Origin: Leisingera sp. M658
GTDB taxonomy: Bacteria > Pseudomonadota > Alphaproteobacteria > Rhodobacterales > Rhodobacteraceae
Reading direction: 5' to 3'
Length of the DNA stretch: 39,289 nucleotides
Assembly (NCBI RefSeq): GCF_025144145.1
Contig: NZ_CP083549.1
Location: forward strand, 1 to 39,289
The notes below the pieces were generated by a model. It saw nothing but the letters and a program-made list of their open reading frames with translations, searched no databases and had not been told where the DNA came from. Shown piece by piece: positions 16,613-25,350 of the stretch. Position numbers and translations under genes: made by a program. The number at the start of each line of letters is the position of its first letter. The stretch's first letter is position 1.

Positions 16613-16968
16613 GGCATCAGATCCAGAACCATCTGAAGCTGGTAGGCATCCTCTCCGATCGGATCGCCGGAATAGGTTTCTTCATCCTTGAACCGCCATG
16701 TGCGCTCGGTCTCATAGATCGGGTGCGCCATTGTGAATGACAAAACGCCACCGGCGAGATCGTCCCGGAAAAAATCCTCGAACTCTGCCAGGGCCGCTTC
16801 AGTCACGGGGGCAAAGGTCAGGCTGAACACTTGCGGCGCCGCGGTAGTGCGCCGCCGGCGCTTTGACGGGCCGGTGTCCATTTTGGACACCTGAAGCCCG
16901 CCTTCCGAGCCTGAAAAAGAGATCGGCAGGTATTCCGGAGCAGGCATTGATGCGGGAAAATTCGGCAT
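16609..16968 (-). CDS. minor tail protein (lambda M-like position)
   Basis: 119 aa, with EYLPISFSGSEGGLQVSKMD and EFEDFFRDDLAGGVLSFTMA. Small beta-rich proteins in this position, directly after the tape measure, are tail-tip components. The family was not recognised with certainty; the role comes from gene order. It starts five bases after the tape-measure stop and overlaps the next gene, so these genes are tightly coupled. Confidence 0.7.
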   Translation of the reverse strand: MPNFPASMPAPEYLPISFSGSEGGLQVSKMDTGPSKRRRRTTAAPQVFSLTFAPVTEAALAEFEDFFRDDLAGGVLSFTMAHPIYETERTWRFKDEETYSGDPIGEDAYQLQMVLDLMP

Positions 16969-16972
16969 TATG

Positions 16973-19900
16973 TCAGGCTCCTTTTGGTGTGGGCTTTACG
17001 CCGAAGCGCCCGCGAAACGCCTTATCCAGCTTCCCCGAACCGATGGCCTTGGAAAACTGATCTACGATGGTGATATCGAGCCTGCCGCCGGGGCCGCTCT
17101 TTGCGCTGACCTCTGCACCCTTGGCGTTGTTGTAGATGTTGACCTGCGGCGCATCGCGCACCGCGACCACAGCATTCGCCTGACCGCTGGCCTGTTTCAG
17201 CGCCGCCTGGGCCTGCGCGACGTTCAGCACCGTGCCATCCTGTGACGGCACAAACAGTTCAGAATTCGTGGTTTGCTCATTGACGGGGTAGATCTTCCCA
17301 GCCTGCACCCGGCCACCTGTAGCCCGCTTTCCGCCAAAAATCCCCCCGATAAGAGAACCCCAATCAAGGCCGCCGCCGCCTCCCCCGCTGCCTTTTCCAA
17401 GGCCGTAGTCCAGGTTTGCGAGCTGCTCTGCCAGCAGATCAAATGCATTGTCGGTTGCAATATCCAAAAGGCGGTCTTTGATGCTGCCCAAGGCATCGGA
17501 CAGGCTTTCCGCATGGCGGATATCGTTAAATATTCCGCGGGACATCGCCTGCGAGGCCTGCTCACTGGCTGTCTCCGTTTCTGCCAGGCGGTCCTTCACC
17601 CGATCTAACTGATCAGCAACCAGGGCTTCCGCCTCTGCCCGGCTGTAACCCAGCTTAATCAGCTCCGGAACCAGTTCGAGAAGACGCTCCCGCTCCGCAT
17701 TGAGCGCCGCCTCCGTGTAGACGCTCTTTTGGCCGTTTTCGAGCAGCAGCTCGCGCAGCTCATACAGCCGTTCTGAGGAACCCACTTCGCGGCCGGCACC
17801 GCCGCTGCCCCGCTTGTCAAAGCGCTCATTGATCTGCGCCAGGTTCTGTTTGTGCGCGGCCCGGGCAGCGGCAAGCGCCTCCTCACCGGCAGCAACAGCC
17901 TGCAAGTTTGCAACAATTTTTTCGAACTCCTGGTTCTCCCGGGCGACAGCCTGATTGCGAGCATCCAGCGCACCGATACGGGAGTTATCCAGATAAGTAT
18001 CAAGCTCCTTGTTCGCCCGCCGCGTTGCATCCGCCGTGCCATCGATCTCACCTGCCGCCCGGTTATAGAGGTCATTGATCTCTTCCGCTTTGGCGGCCTG
18101 CTCCGGTCCCCAGGCAAGAGGATCTCCAAGCCCCGATAGCGCCGCATCACGCGCGGCTGCGGCCTTGCCCAACTTCTCCTGCACCTTGGCCGCCTTTGAC
18201 AGCTCCGGGATCATCGCCACCAGGTCAGAGATCCCTTTCGCGGCGGTCGATGCCTTGGCGGCCAGAACCTCCACCTGACCGCCTGCGGCACCAGCAGTGA
18301 AGCCAAGCTGTTCGAGGGCCGCGGCGGCCTCTTCGCTGGTGCCGCGCAGAACGGCCAGAACGGCATCTGCGCTTTCAGATGCATCTGCGACATTCAGAAC
18401 CGGCTGAAGGATGCCTTCGATGATAAGCGCAAACTGCTGCAGCTCCGGCCCGCCTTCGCGCACCAGGTCGTTCAGTTCCGCACGGAACTCTGAAACGGCC
18501 TTTTCACCGGACAGGAGGTCCTGCACCAGGTTGCCGATCTCTGGGAACTCATCAAATTTGCCCCGGCTCTCCGCTTGGTACAGATCCCCCTGGATGCTTT
18601 CCTTGGCTTCCTGCAGCTTTTCCTTCAGCTCATCGGCCTGGGCAATGGCCTGGGCAACCGAAGTGGATGCCATCTTGCGGCGCAGCTCATCGACCTCCCC
18701 GCCGGTCTCAGCATAAGCTTGGCGCAGCAGATTGACCCGATCCGTTACCGCGCCGGTCAGTCGGTCCACTTCGGATGTGCGCAATGCCATGACAGTCAGG
18801 GCCGTGGTGATTGCCGTGAAGGCCAGGCCCACCGGGCCGCCAAAGAAGGCCATGATTCCCTGCAGTCCGCGCATTGTGGTGGCGGTCAGGCGCGCAGCCA
18901 CTGACAGACGCTTCTGCGCAGCCGTCAGTGCATCCGTTGCCGCTGTGCGGCGCAGCGTGGCCCCGGCCAGGGCGTTCGCCGATTTGACCTGTGCGGCATC
19001 CGCCGCTGCCATCTGTGTTGTGATGCGCTTGATGGACTTGCCGTTTTCAATCCGCGCCTGGCGCTCCACATGAAGCGCGCGCACGCGGGCGTTTGCGGCA
19101 TCAAGGTTCTTGCGGGATTGGGCCTCTTGCGCCTTTGCAATGACAATCTGCTGCTGCGCCGCGGCCACGTCCGCCTTGCGGGCCGCAGACGCCTTCACCA
19201 GCGCGCCGGTCATCGCACCAATGCCGCGCGAGCCTGCAGTTGCCGCAGCCGCAACCCCGACGATCTGGATAGCCGCAGCCAGGTTCTCAGCACCCTCACC
19301 GCTGCTGGCTGCATACTGTCCCAAGGCGACCATGGCGCCGTTTATGGCTTCGGTGGCGCCCAGGCTTTCATCTACCCGGCCAATGTAAGCCGTCAGGCCT
19401 GTGTTCAGCACATCGACGGCTTCCTCACCGGAAACAGCCAGTGCGCGGAACTTTGCATCTGCCGTGGTGGCAAGGCCGTCCAGTGCCTCCAGCACGATTT
19501 CCGTGGTCAGGAGCTGGTCAGATGCAAACTCTTTCAGATCCTTGCGCGCAATGCCGGCGGCCCGAGACAGCGCGTCAAGGAACTCGATCGGTGCGTTTTC
19601 AGAGATCGATCGGAATTCATCGCCGGACAGCCGTCCGGATTTCAACGCCTGGCCGAGCTGAAGGGACACCGAGGCCCGTTCAGATCCGGACGCCCCGCCA
19701 GCGGCCAAGAGCTTCTGCAGAGTCTCCACCCGGCGCAGCGTGGTGTCATAATCTGCATTGGTGGACTTCGACATCCGCTGAACCGCGTCAGCGGTGCTGC
19801 CTGCAACTGACCTGGTGCGCAGGGCCAGCTCGATCAGTTTCTGCTGCGAAGCCTCGGAAGTTTCCCCGACAGATGCCAGACGGCGTTCCACATTGCGCCA

Positions 19901-20137
19901 TTCCTCGGCATAGGAGCGCAGCGCGCCCAAAGCCAGCGCAGCAGTGACGCCGCGCAAAGCCGTGGTGGTGTTCAGAATGGCCCGGTTGGACCGTTCCCAG
20001 CGCTGATCAATACGGGTCAGCCGGTGATTGGTAAGCTGCTCCTGCCGGGCAAGGGTCTGGTCATAGAACCTGGACGCCCGCGCAAAACCGCGAACGTCGC
20101 CGGTGTATTCCGTGAGGATCGTGTCACGAGCTTGCAT
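16973..20137 (-). CDS. tail tape measure protein
   Basis: 1054 aa, intact. Sets tail length and is ejected with DNA. The N-terminal 200 residues carry the tape-measure domain signature (RSYAEEWRNVERRLASVGET, LGQALKSGRLSGDEFRSISE, NAPIEFLDALSRAAGIARKD). Long Ala/Glu/Arg-rich helices follow, and a hydrophobic segment in the middle (GIMAFFGGPVGLAFTAITTA). The C-terminus ends in a Gly-rich region and an end domain with AGKIYPVNEQTTNSELFVPS. A tape measure of about 1050 aa would predict a tail of roughly 150 nm on the usual length rule. Its start lies within the last codons of the -1 frame of the tail chaperone. Confidence 0.92.
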   Translation of the reverse strand: MQARDTILTEYTGDVRGFARASRFYDQTLARQEQLTNHRLTRIDQRWERSNRAILNTTTALRGVTAALALGALRSYAEEWRNVERRLASVGETSEASQQKLIELALRTRSVAGSTADAVQRMSKSTNADYDTTLRRVETLQKLLAAGGASGSERASVSLQLGQALKSGRLSGDEFRSISENAPIEFLDALSRAAGIARKDLKEFASDQLLTTEIVLEALDGLATTADAKFRALAVSGEEAVDVLNTGLTAYIGRVDESLGATEAINGAMVALGQYAASSGEGAENLAAAIQIVGVAAAATAGSRGIGAMTGALVKASAARKADVAAAQQQIVIAKAQEAQSRKNLDAANARVRALHVERQARIENGKSIKRITTQMAAADAAQVKSANALAGATLRRTAATDALTAAQKRLSVAARLTATTMRGLQGIMAFFGGPVGLAFTAITTALTVMALRTSEVDRLTGAVTDRVNLLRQAYAETGGEVDELRRKMASTSVAQAIAQADELKEKLQEAKESIQGDLYQAESRGKFDEFPEIGNLVQDLLSGEKAVSEFRAELNDLVREGGPELQQFALIIEGILQPVLNVADASESADAVLAVLRGTSEEAAAALEQLGFTAGAAGGQVEVLAAKASTAAKGISDLVAMIPELSKAAKVQEKLGKAAAARDAALSGLGDPLAWGPEQAAKAEEINDLYNRAAGEIDGTADATRRANKELDTYLDNSRIGALDARNQAVARENQEFEKIVANLQAVAAGEEALAAARAAHKQNLAQINERFDKRGSGGAGREVGSSERLYELRELLLENGQKSVYTEAALNAERERLLELVPELIKLGYSRAEAEALVADQLDRVKDRLAETETASEQASQAMSRGIFNDIRHAESLSDALGSIKDRLLDIATDNAFDLLAEQLANLDYGLGKGSGGGGGGLDWGSLIGGIFGGKRATGGRVQAGKIYPVNEQTTNSELFVPSQDGTVLNVAQAQAALKQASGQANAVVAVRDAPQVNIYNNAKGAEVSAKSGPGGRLDITIVDQFSKAIGSGKLDKAFRGRFGVKPTPKGA

Positions 20138-20626
20138 TTATCGCCTGCACTTTTTTCTGAAACACAAGGAAGGCCGCCCAGAATTCGGACGGGGTGGAGC
20201 GCCAGAAGGATTCTGGCTGCCAGCCGAGGTGAACGGTTGCAAAGCCAAGCAGGTCGTTCAGATATTCGCCTGGCTTTCCAGCAGAGGCCGCACCTCGGCC
20301 TCGAACTTTTTTGTGACTTCCTCCGGCGCATAGAGCAGCGTCGCAAGAAATTCGCAGATCGAAAGACGCAGCTTCAAATTGCTCATACGCTCTTCAAAGA
20401 TCCGCTTGGCGACCGCCTCGATGTCGAAATCTTCACCATTCGCCTTGCAGCCGTGCCAGACAATCACTCCAGCCTCCTCAAGGGTCAGCCGCTCAAATTT
20501 GGCGCATTCCAGAAGCTCTGCGATTGTGAGGTTGACTCGTCCCTCGATCCCGCGCTGCGCCTCATATTCGGGGCGCATCCCATAGGACGCGCCGCCGAGA
20601 GTGATATTAATGACGGAATTCGCCAT
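20124..20626 (-). CDS. tail assembly chaperone, -1 frameshift fusion product
   Basis: Predicted 167-aa fusion made when ribosomes slip back one base at A AAA AAG (20306-20312). The first 107 codons are those of the 122-aa chaperone. The next 60 come from the -1 frame, which has no usable start of its own and contains GKPGEYLNDLLGFATV and HLGWQPESFWRSTPSEFW, a pattern seen in the second tail chaperone of gene-transfer-agent-like tails. It stops at 20124, just inside the tape-measure start. It parallels the lambda G/GT pair, which recruits the tape measure. The ratio and actual use of the slip are not known. Confidence 0.65.
20258..20626 (-). CDS. tail assembly chaperone (TAC_11-like)
   Basis: 122 aa: a beta-rich start (SVINITLGGASYGMRPEYEA), then LTIAELLECAKFERLTLEEA and a helical end. 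This is the pattern of the chaperone that precedes the tape measure in gene transfer agents and related phages. It helps assemble the tail shaft around the tape measure. Its ATG overlaps the tail-tube stop by one base (TAATG). The 0-frame product ends at 20258, and a slip site within it gives the longer fusion. Confidence 0.8.
   Translation of the reverse strand: MANSVINITLGGASYGMRPEYEAQRGIEGRVNLTIAELLECAKFERLTLEEAGVIVWHGCKANGEDFDIEAVAKRIFEERMSNLKLRLSICEFLATLLYAPEEVTKKFEAEVRPLLESQANI
20284..20312 (-). promoter_or_regulatory. programmed -1 ribosomal frameshift site
   Basis: Slippery heptamer A AAA AAG (complement of 20306-20312), in register with the 0-frame codons ACA AAA AAG. Three bases on comes a hairpin with a 6-bp stem GAGGCC/GGCCTC and a 7-base loop (20302-20297 with 20289-20284). 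A AAA AAG is a known efficient bacterial slip site. Shifting here opens the conserved second chaperone frame exactly. Confidence 0.65.
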
Positions 20627-21051
20627 TATGGGTTCACCGCCGTGGTCGGATCATCAACAAAAGCCAGGGTGAAATCGACCTCGACATTGTCGTTTGTGCC
20701 GGCCTTTTCCGAACCCATCGAAAACTGTGCGATCCCGGAGCGTTTTTGCCCCCCGGAATTCGGGTCATCGTATTCGGCCTGAACCAACTCACCGCTTTCG
20801 GCGACGTCCCACAGGCGCTGCTGACCGGCGGAAAGCGGGCGCACCTTGCCCATCGTGAAATTCAGTGTGGTGCCGTCTTTGGACCGGTACGGCAGCGAGC
20901 CGTTTTTGTAGCGCTTCAGGTTCTGGGTCACGCCGTTGTTGTATGTGGCATCACCCTGGTACTCGATTTCCAGCATTGTGCCAGGATCAGCACCGTCATG
21001 GATGCGGATGACATTGTCCTCACCCTGAACAGCCGTTTGATTTGCAGGCAT
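20626..21051 (-). CDS. major tail tube protein
   Basis: 141 aa. Beta-rich sequence with LEIEYQGDATYNNGVTQNLK, TTLNFTMGKVRPLSAGQQR and VEVDFTLAFVDDPTTAVNP, fitting the tail-tube fold (tandem beta-barrels with an acidic C-terminus). The position between the tail completion genes and the tail chaperone is the standard one for the tube subunit. Start at ATG 21051. Confidence 0.8.
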   Translation of the reverse strand: MPANQTAVQGEDNVIRIHDGADPGTMLEIEYQGDATYNNGVTQNLKRYKNGSLPYRSKDGTTLNFTMGKVRPLSAGQQRLWDVAESGELVQAEYDDPNSGGQKRSGIAQFSMGSEKAGTNDNVEVDFTLAFVDDPTTAVNP

Positions 21052-21054
21052 CGT

Positions 21055-21495
21055 TTAGTCTCCGTTGATGTTGACATAAAACCGGCTCACACGAGAGGTG
21101 TGCTCCGGCGTCGGCTCGTCGGCCTCGAAAGAGCCGCGAAACTTGATCTTGGTGGCGCCCGGTACGGGCTTGAAATCCTTCAAGGCATCGCAGATCAGCC
21201 CCTCGATCCGGGGCAGATCCTTAGCCGGATCGCCTTTCCGCTTTCCGGTTTCTTTGTGGGTTACACGCACCTGAAAATTGTGCCGATCTGAATGCCCAAC
21301 ATTCGAGTTGCCCTGCAGCATGCTGAAGCCCTCGATGCGCACAGCAAGCCGGTCAGCACCGCTGCGAACCTTGGTAGAAACCGGAATATCCGGAGCCGGG
21401 GCGCCTTCCGTATCAGGCAGGCCTTTGCCTTTGAGCGCATCCTTCAGCCGGGCTACCAGCGCTTCAGCCAGAGGGCCGGTTTGTGAAACAGTCAT
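21055..21495 (-). CDS. tail terminator / completion protein
   Basis: 146 aa. Starts with an amphipathic helix (GPLAEALVARLKDALKGKGL), then alternating beta segments including RLAVRIEGFSMLQGNSNVG and FQVRVTHKETGKRKGD. Length and layout fit the lambda U / HK97 gp10-adjacent tail terminator that caps the tube. Identified mostly by position between the gp10-like protein and the tube gene. It overlaps the upstream gene by 4 bp. Confidence 0.65.
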   Translation of the reverse strand: MTVSQTGPLAEALVARLKDALKGKGLPDTEGAPAPDIPVSTKVRSGADRLAVRIEGFSMLQGNSNVGHSDRHNFQVRVTHKETGKRKGDPAKDLPRIEGLICDALKDFKPVPGATKIKFRGSFEADEPTPEHTSRVSRFYVNINGD

Positions 21496-21932
21496 TTCAG
21501 TGTCCTCTCTTTTCCGCCGCCGCTGCGGCCAGTTCCGGAAGGCGCAGCGCGGTCATCAAGTGCGATCGAATTTGCTTGCTGCATCCGGGTGCGGTGCTTG
21601 CCCTCGAATTCGAGAACAGCGTGATCATGGAAAGGGCGGGCCTTGGTCTTGGCAGTGCCATCATGAACAAACCGCGCGTAAAAAGCCGAGCGGCGGGCGG
21701 CGCCGGTGATATAACCGACCATGCCCTTCAGCGACTTTTCGACCAGGCGCTTGCTGTAGAACCGTCGCAGGCGCCCGGTCTTCTTGGCCACCATGGCGTC
21801 GATGTTCTCAAGCCCTGCCCGGTGAACCTCATCAACCGTCTGGCCGATCGCGCCGGCCACCGCAATGTCGAGTTTTTCAACACGCTGGCGGGACTTTCTG
21901 CGGGCCGTTTTGAACCCTCTGGCCCGCGTCAT
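21492..21932 (-). CDS. HK97 gp10-like neck protein
   Basis: 146 aa, strongly basic. RVEKLDIAVAGAIGQTVDEV, VAKKTGRLRRFYSKRLVEKS and ARFVHDGTAKTKARPFHDHA match the HK97 gp10 family (tail completion or neck component), with the typical Tyr-Ala-Arg-Phe-Val-His-Asp-Gly-Thr motif. It overlaps the head-closure gene by one base. Confidence 0.85.
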   Translation of the reverse strand: MTRARGFKTARRKSRQRVEKLDIAVAGAIGQTVDEVHRAGLENIDAMVAKKTGRLRRFYSKRLVEKSLKGMVGYITGAARRSAFYARFVHDGTAKTKARPFHDHAVLEFEGKHRTRMQQANSIALDDRAAPSGTGRSGGGKERTLK

Positions 21933-22243
21933 TACGTGGCCTCGCTCTGGCAGGTGAAATCAATGTAGCGGCCCCGATCGGAGGGCAGCGCGGACTTGAT
22001 CAGGTAGATTTCCTGGGTGACCTTGTCCTCGATCCGCCAATGCGTGGTCACCTGGGGAACCGCTGAGGCCCGGGCACGGATCACCACGGTGTTCTGACCC
22101 TCGATCCGGCCAGCGATCACAGCCTCACCACCGCGCAGGTAGGCAATCTTGCAAACGAGATCGCCCCCCTGCTGCTGCCAATCGTCCTCCCCCTCGAACA
22201 GAAAGCCGCAGGAGATCAAGCGCCAGCCGCCGCGCCCAGACAT
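21932..22243 (-). CDS. head-tail joining / head closure protein
   Basis: 103 aa from ATG 22243, which overlaps the previous stop as TGATG. A beta-rich small protein with WRLISCGFLFEGEDDWQQQG and IEGQNTVVIRARASAVPQVT. The size and layout fit the head-closure family (SPP1 gp16 / HK97 gp7-like). Position after the connector supports it. Confidence 0.75.
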   Translation of the reverse strand: MSGRGGWRLISCGFLFEGEDDWQQQGGDLVCKIAYLRGGEAVIAGRIEGQNTVVIRARASAVPQVTTHWRIEDKVTQEIYLIKSALPSDRGRYIDFTCQSEAT

Positions 22244-22536
22244 CAAAGAAACTTCCTGTGCGGTGCCAACAGGGTTCGCACCAAGGGTGGAAGCCCCTGC
22301 CCTTCGGTTCCCCGGCCATCCTGATGTGCTTCATAGAAGAAGCGGACCAGTTCGATGATGGCCTGTTCCAGATCGGCCGGAATCCCGTCTGGAAATTCAT
22401 CGGCCAAGTCAAAGCGCAGATAACCCGCGATGCTGACCTCTGACGCCGCCGCCAACCGGCTAAGAAGCGCATCATCTGCCGTGAAGCCGCCCGCCGAAAC
22501 GCCCGCCTTCACGGTTTCCAGGGGCACAAGGCTCAC
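22243..22536 (-). CDS. head-tail connector (gp6-like)
   Basis: 97 aa starting at GTG 22536, overlapping the upstream stop (GTGA). Largely alpha-helical: SAGGFTADDALLSRLAAASE, DLEQAIIELVRFFYEAHQD and a conserved late PPLVRTLLAPHRK. This is the pattern of the HK97 gp6 / DnaA-like adaptor that forms the connector ring below the portal. Confidence 0.85.
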   Translation of the reverse strand: MSLVPLETVKAGVSAGGFTADDALLSRLAAASEVSIAGYLRFDLADEFPDGIPADLEQAIIELVRFFYEAHQDGRGTEGQGLPPLVRTLLAPHRKFL

Positions 22537-23117
22537 TTGGATTTACCCTTACCAGCTTCAGCCTTCGCCTCGGCTGCGGCAGCATGTGCCGCATCCAGCG
22601 CTGCCTGTGTCTGGTTCAGCTGGTCTTTCAGATCAACCACCTCGGCAGTCAGCCCGGTGACCTTGTCCTCTGACGCCTTCAGCACTTTGCGCTCTTCAGC
22701 CAAGGTTTCATTGGCCTTGGTCGCATCCACATCGAGGGCGAAAGCCTTGTCTTTCTCCGCCTGCAGCTCTTCTTCCAGGCGCTGAACCTCGGCCTCGGCA
22801 CGTTCAGCTCGCTTGGTCAGGCCGGTAAGATTGGCGGTGTTGACAGCGCCTTTGCCTTCGGCTTTTTCGCCACGCTCGCCACCGCGCTCTTTCGCGGCCT
22901 GCTGGGCGCGGTCCTTACGGAACTGATCTGCCTCTGCCTTGGACAGGTAATTGCCCACTGGCTCGACCACCTTGCGGCCCGAGGCGTCTTTGCCTTCGGT
23001 CAGGGACAGCAGAACCGCTTGGTTGTTGGGTTTGGTTTCGTCTACCGAGTACAGGATACCGGGACGGAAGGTGCCGATTTTGGTTTTGCGCGTGCTTTCA
23101 ACGATCAGGAATTTCAT
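22533..23117 (-). CDS. coiled-coil protein in head module, unknown function
   Basis: 194 aa. The N-terminal 60 residues form a compact domain (MKFLIVESTRKTKIGTFRPG, ILYSVDETKPNNQAVLLSL). The rest is a highly charged, Ala/Glu/Lys-rich helix with heptad-like spacing (about 75-190), ending in Lys-Gly-Lys-Ser-Lys. It sits between capsid and connector, where decoration or accessory head proteins are often encoded. The coiled coil also fits a structural spacer. No family was recognised. Good start at ATG 23117. Confidence 0.65.
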   Translation of the reverse strand: MKFLIVESTRKTKIGTFRPGILYSVDETKPNNQAVLLSLTEGKDASGRKVVEPVGNYLSKAEADQFRKDRAQQAAKERGGERGEKAEGKGAVNTANLTGLTKRAERAEAEVQRLEEELQAEKDKAFALDVDATKANETLAEERKVLKASEDKVTGLTAEVVDLKDQLNQTQAALDAAHAAAAEAKAEAGKGKSK

Positions 23118-23186
23118 GGTGCTTCCTCCGAAACTGGAATTGAAAAGCCGCCCCGGAACAGGAGCGGCCCGTGATCAGCCTGGTGA

Positions 23187-24485
23187 TCAGACGAAAGTGA
23201 AGTCGCCCTTCACAATCGCCAGATTGCGCTTGTGGGCCAAAAGCTGACGCTTCTTCGCCTGAACGGTGACCATGCCTTCGATGAAGTTGTCGCCATGTTC
23301 GGTGGAGAGCTTCACCTCGGTCTGCTGACGGTCATAAAGGGTCGAGGCCATTGCGAGATCGCCGCCCAGCCATTCGCCTTTGGACATGCTGTTGCTTTCC
23401 ACAACGTCACGGCCCCACAGTACCGGAGAAGTCACGCCATCCGGACGGGTGAAGATGTAATCGCCATTGGCGTTCTTGGTCATCTCGATCCCGGCCCAGT
23501 CCACCGGGTTCAGAACGAAGGAGGTCAAGTAGTAGTCCTCCAGTGCAATCTGAAGGATGGCCAGGCGCAGGCGATCAATGCGCGTTGCGTTCGGGAGGCT
23601 GGCATCGGCAGCAACAAATCCCGGGGCAACCGAGATCAGGCCCAGATGGTTTTCACCGATACCGTCACCGGCCAGAACCTGTTTTTCTTCCTCCAGGTCG
23701 AGGCCGTAGCGCAGTTCTGTGTCAATTTCCGACTGCAGATAGTCAGCATCCGCCAGGCTTTCTTCCGACACGTTGATGTGATGGCCGATTTTGCGGACGG
23801 TATCGGTCACCTTGGTCCAACCGTAGTTCGATTCAGGTGTTGCTGCACCTTCGGCCACCATGGCTGCGGCGCTCGTGCGCACCGTTTGCTTGCGGTATGT
23901 GTGCGCATCACTGCTCACCACACCGCGGGACAGCAGGCCTGCGACCAGCAGGCGCCGCTTCGGCATACGGACAGGTTCCCGCTCTTCTTCGCGGTAGATG
24001 AGGCCGCCGGCAGAACCATCCGCGGTGGTGATCGCGTTGTTGATATCCAGCTTGATCGCGCTGCCGCTGAAGGCTTTCACCGCATCATGCTGGGCCACCA
24101 CAGCCTGACCTAGCGACATCGGACCGTCATTGCCGCCACCGCCAAGACCTGACGCGAAGTTCTGGGCCAGCTCCTGGTTCTGCGCGGTCAGGCCCTCGAC
24201 CTTGTCGGTCAGGTTTTTCAGCGAGGTGTTAAGTTCGGCCTGTGTGGTCAGAAGTTTGTCAGCCGTCAACTTGGTCTCGGCGCTGACCTCGCCGGATTTC
24301 TTGGCCTCTTTCAGAGCGTCTTCAGCCGTGCCCTTCACGTCGCCTTCGATCTTTTTCAGCGCCGCGTTGATCTCACGCAGCATCTCGGCGTCAGATGCTT
24401 CATTCATTGGTGCGCCGAGGACATGGACCGGGCACGCCGAGGCCAGTGCCGCCATCGAAATGGCGGGCATCATGTGCTTTGTCAT
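23187..24485 (-). CDS. major capsid protein, HK97 fold
   Basis: 432 aa. The first about 110 residues form a coiled-coil delta domain (ALKKIEGDVKGTAEDALKEA, LKNLTDKVEGLTAQNQELAQ), which normally scaffolds assembly and is then cut off. From about residue 140 the HK97 core follows (AGGLIYREEEREPVRMPKRR, ATPESNYGWTKVTDTVRKIG, HHINVSEESLADADYLQSEI, FVLNPVDWAGIEMTKNANGD). The protease gene next to it is expected to process the delta domain. Intact and well conserved. Confidence 0.93.
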   Translation of the reverse strand: MTKHMMPAISMAALASACPVHVLGAPMNEASDAEMLREINAALKKIEGDVKGTAEDALKEAKKSGEVSAETKLTADKLLTTQAELNTSLKNLTDKVEGLTAQNQELAQNFASGLGGGGNDGPMSLGQAVVAQHDAVKAFSGSAIKLDINNAITTADGSAGGLIYREEEREPVRMPKRRLLVAGLLSRGVVSSDAHTYRKQTVRTSAAAMVAEGAATPESNYGWTKVTDTVRKIGHHINVSEESLADADYLQSEIDTELRYGLDLEEEKQVLAGDGIGENHLGLISVAPGFVAADASLPNATRIDRLRLAILQIALEDYYLTSFVLNPVDWAGIEMTKNANGDYIFTRPDGVTSPVLWGRDVVESNSMSKGEWLGGDLAMASTLYDRQQTEVKLSTEHGDNFIEGMVTVQAKKRQLLAHKRNLAIVKGDFTFV

Positions 24486-24498
24486 GGGATTTCTCCGT

Positions 24499-25350
24499 TT
24501 AGGAAGTGTGTTGTTTCAGAAGCGCAAGGGCTTGGGCCCCCGCTTTGGGTTCAGGATCAGCGCTCGGCGTGTCCTGACCGGCAGCGCTCGGCATGCCGGC
24601 ATTCAGCGCCGCGAGCAGCTCGCGGCGCATCGATCGCGGGGCACGGCCCCGCGCCATCAATAGATCAGCTTTCTTTTTCGCGGCCTCCGGGCTGATCTTC
24701 AGCCCGTCCTGCACATCCTGGGACACCTGATCAGCACCCAGGAAGTCATCCGCAAAGCCCTGTTCAACAGCCTTGGCGCCACCGAGCCAGGTTTCCTTGT
24801 CCAGCATGGCACCGATTTTCTTAGCATCGATGCTGGTGCGCGCGGCGTAGATATCCACCAGCGCCTCATCAAAGGGCTGCAGCCATTCGGCAACTTGCTG
24901 AAACGCATTGCGATCGCCAGCCGCGACAACCCAGGTATTGTGGATCATCAGGAAGGCCGACCGCATGATCAGGAGATCATCAGCGGCCATCGCCAGCACT
25001 GACGCCGCCGAGGCCGCCACCCCCAGAACCTTCACGGTCACATTGGCTTTGTGTTCCAACAGCAGCGAATAGATAGCCAGGCCCTCGAAGACATCACCGC
25101 CTGGGGAGTTGACATAGACGTCTACCGGCTTGTCACCGATGTTCCGGAGCGCCGCCGCAATACGGGCGGCGGTGACACCGTCTTCATAGTATTTGCCGAT
25201 CGGATTGAGGATCGAGATCGAGTTTTCGCCCAGGCCTTCAGCCTTCGGAGCCAGATCCGGGTTCCAGTTCTTCAGAGCCTGCGGCGTCAAATCGGACCGC
25301 ACACCAGGCATGCGGTTCATCGGCGCCAGCGGCATTCCTGCCTTGGTCAT
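24499..25350 (-). CDS. prohead protease, ClpP-type serine peptidase (S14)
   Basis: 283 aa. The ClpP fold is clear: VYVNSPGGDVFEGLAIYSLL, then catalytic Ser114 in LGVAASAASVLAMAADD and His137 in LMIHNTWVVAAG. The ClpP-like domain spans about 45-210 and is followed by a variable, Ala/Pro-rich tail. It cleaves the capsid delta domain during head maturation. Located between portal and capsid, the usual place; its start codon overlaps the portal stop. Confidence 0.92.
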   Translation of the reverse strand: MTKAGMPLAPMNRMPGVRSDLTPQALKNWNPDLAPKAEGLGENSISILNPIGKYYEDGVTAARIAAALRNIGDKPVDVYVNSPGGDVFEGLAIYSLLLEHKANVTVKVLGVAASAASVLAMAADDLLIMRSAFLMIHNTWVVAAGDRNAFQQVAEWLQPFDEALVDIYAARTSIDAKKIGAMLDKETWLGGAKAVEQGFADDFLGADQVSQDVQDGLKISPEAAKKKADLLMARGRAPRSMRRELLAALNAGMPSAAGQDTPSADPEPKAGAQALALLKQHTS

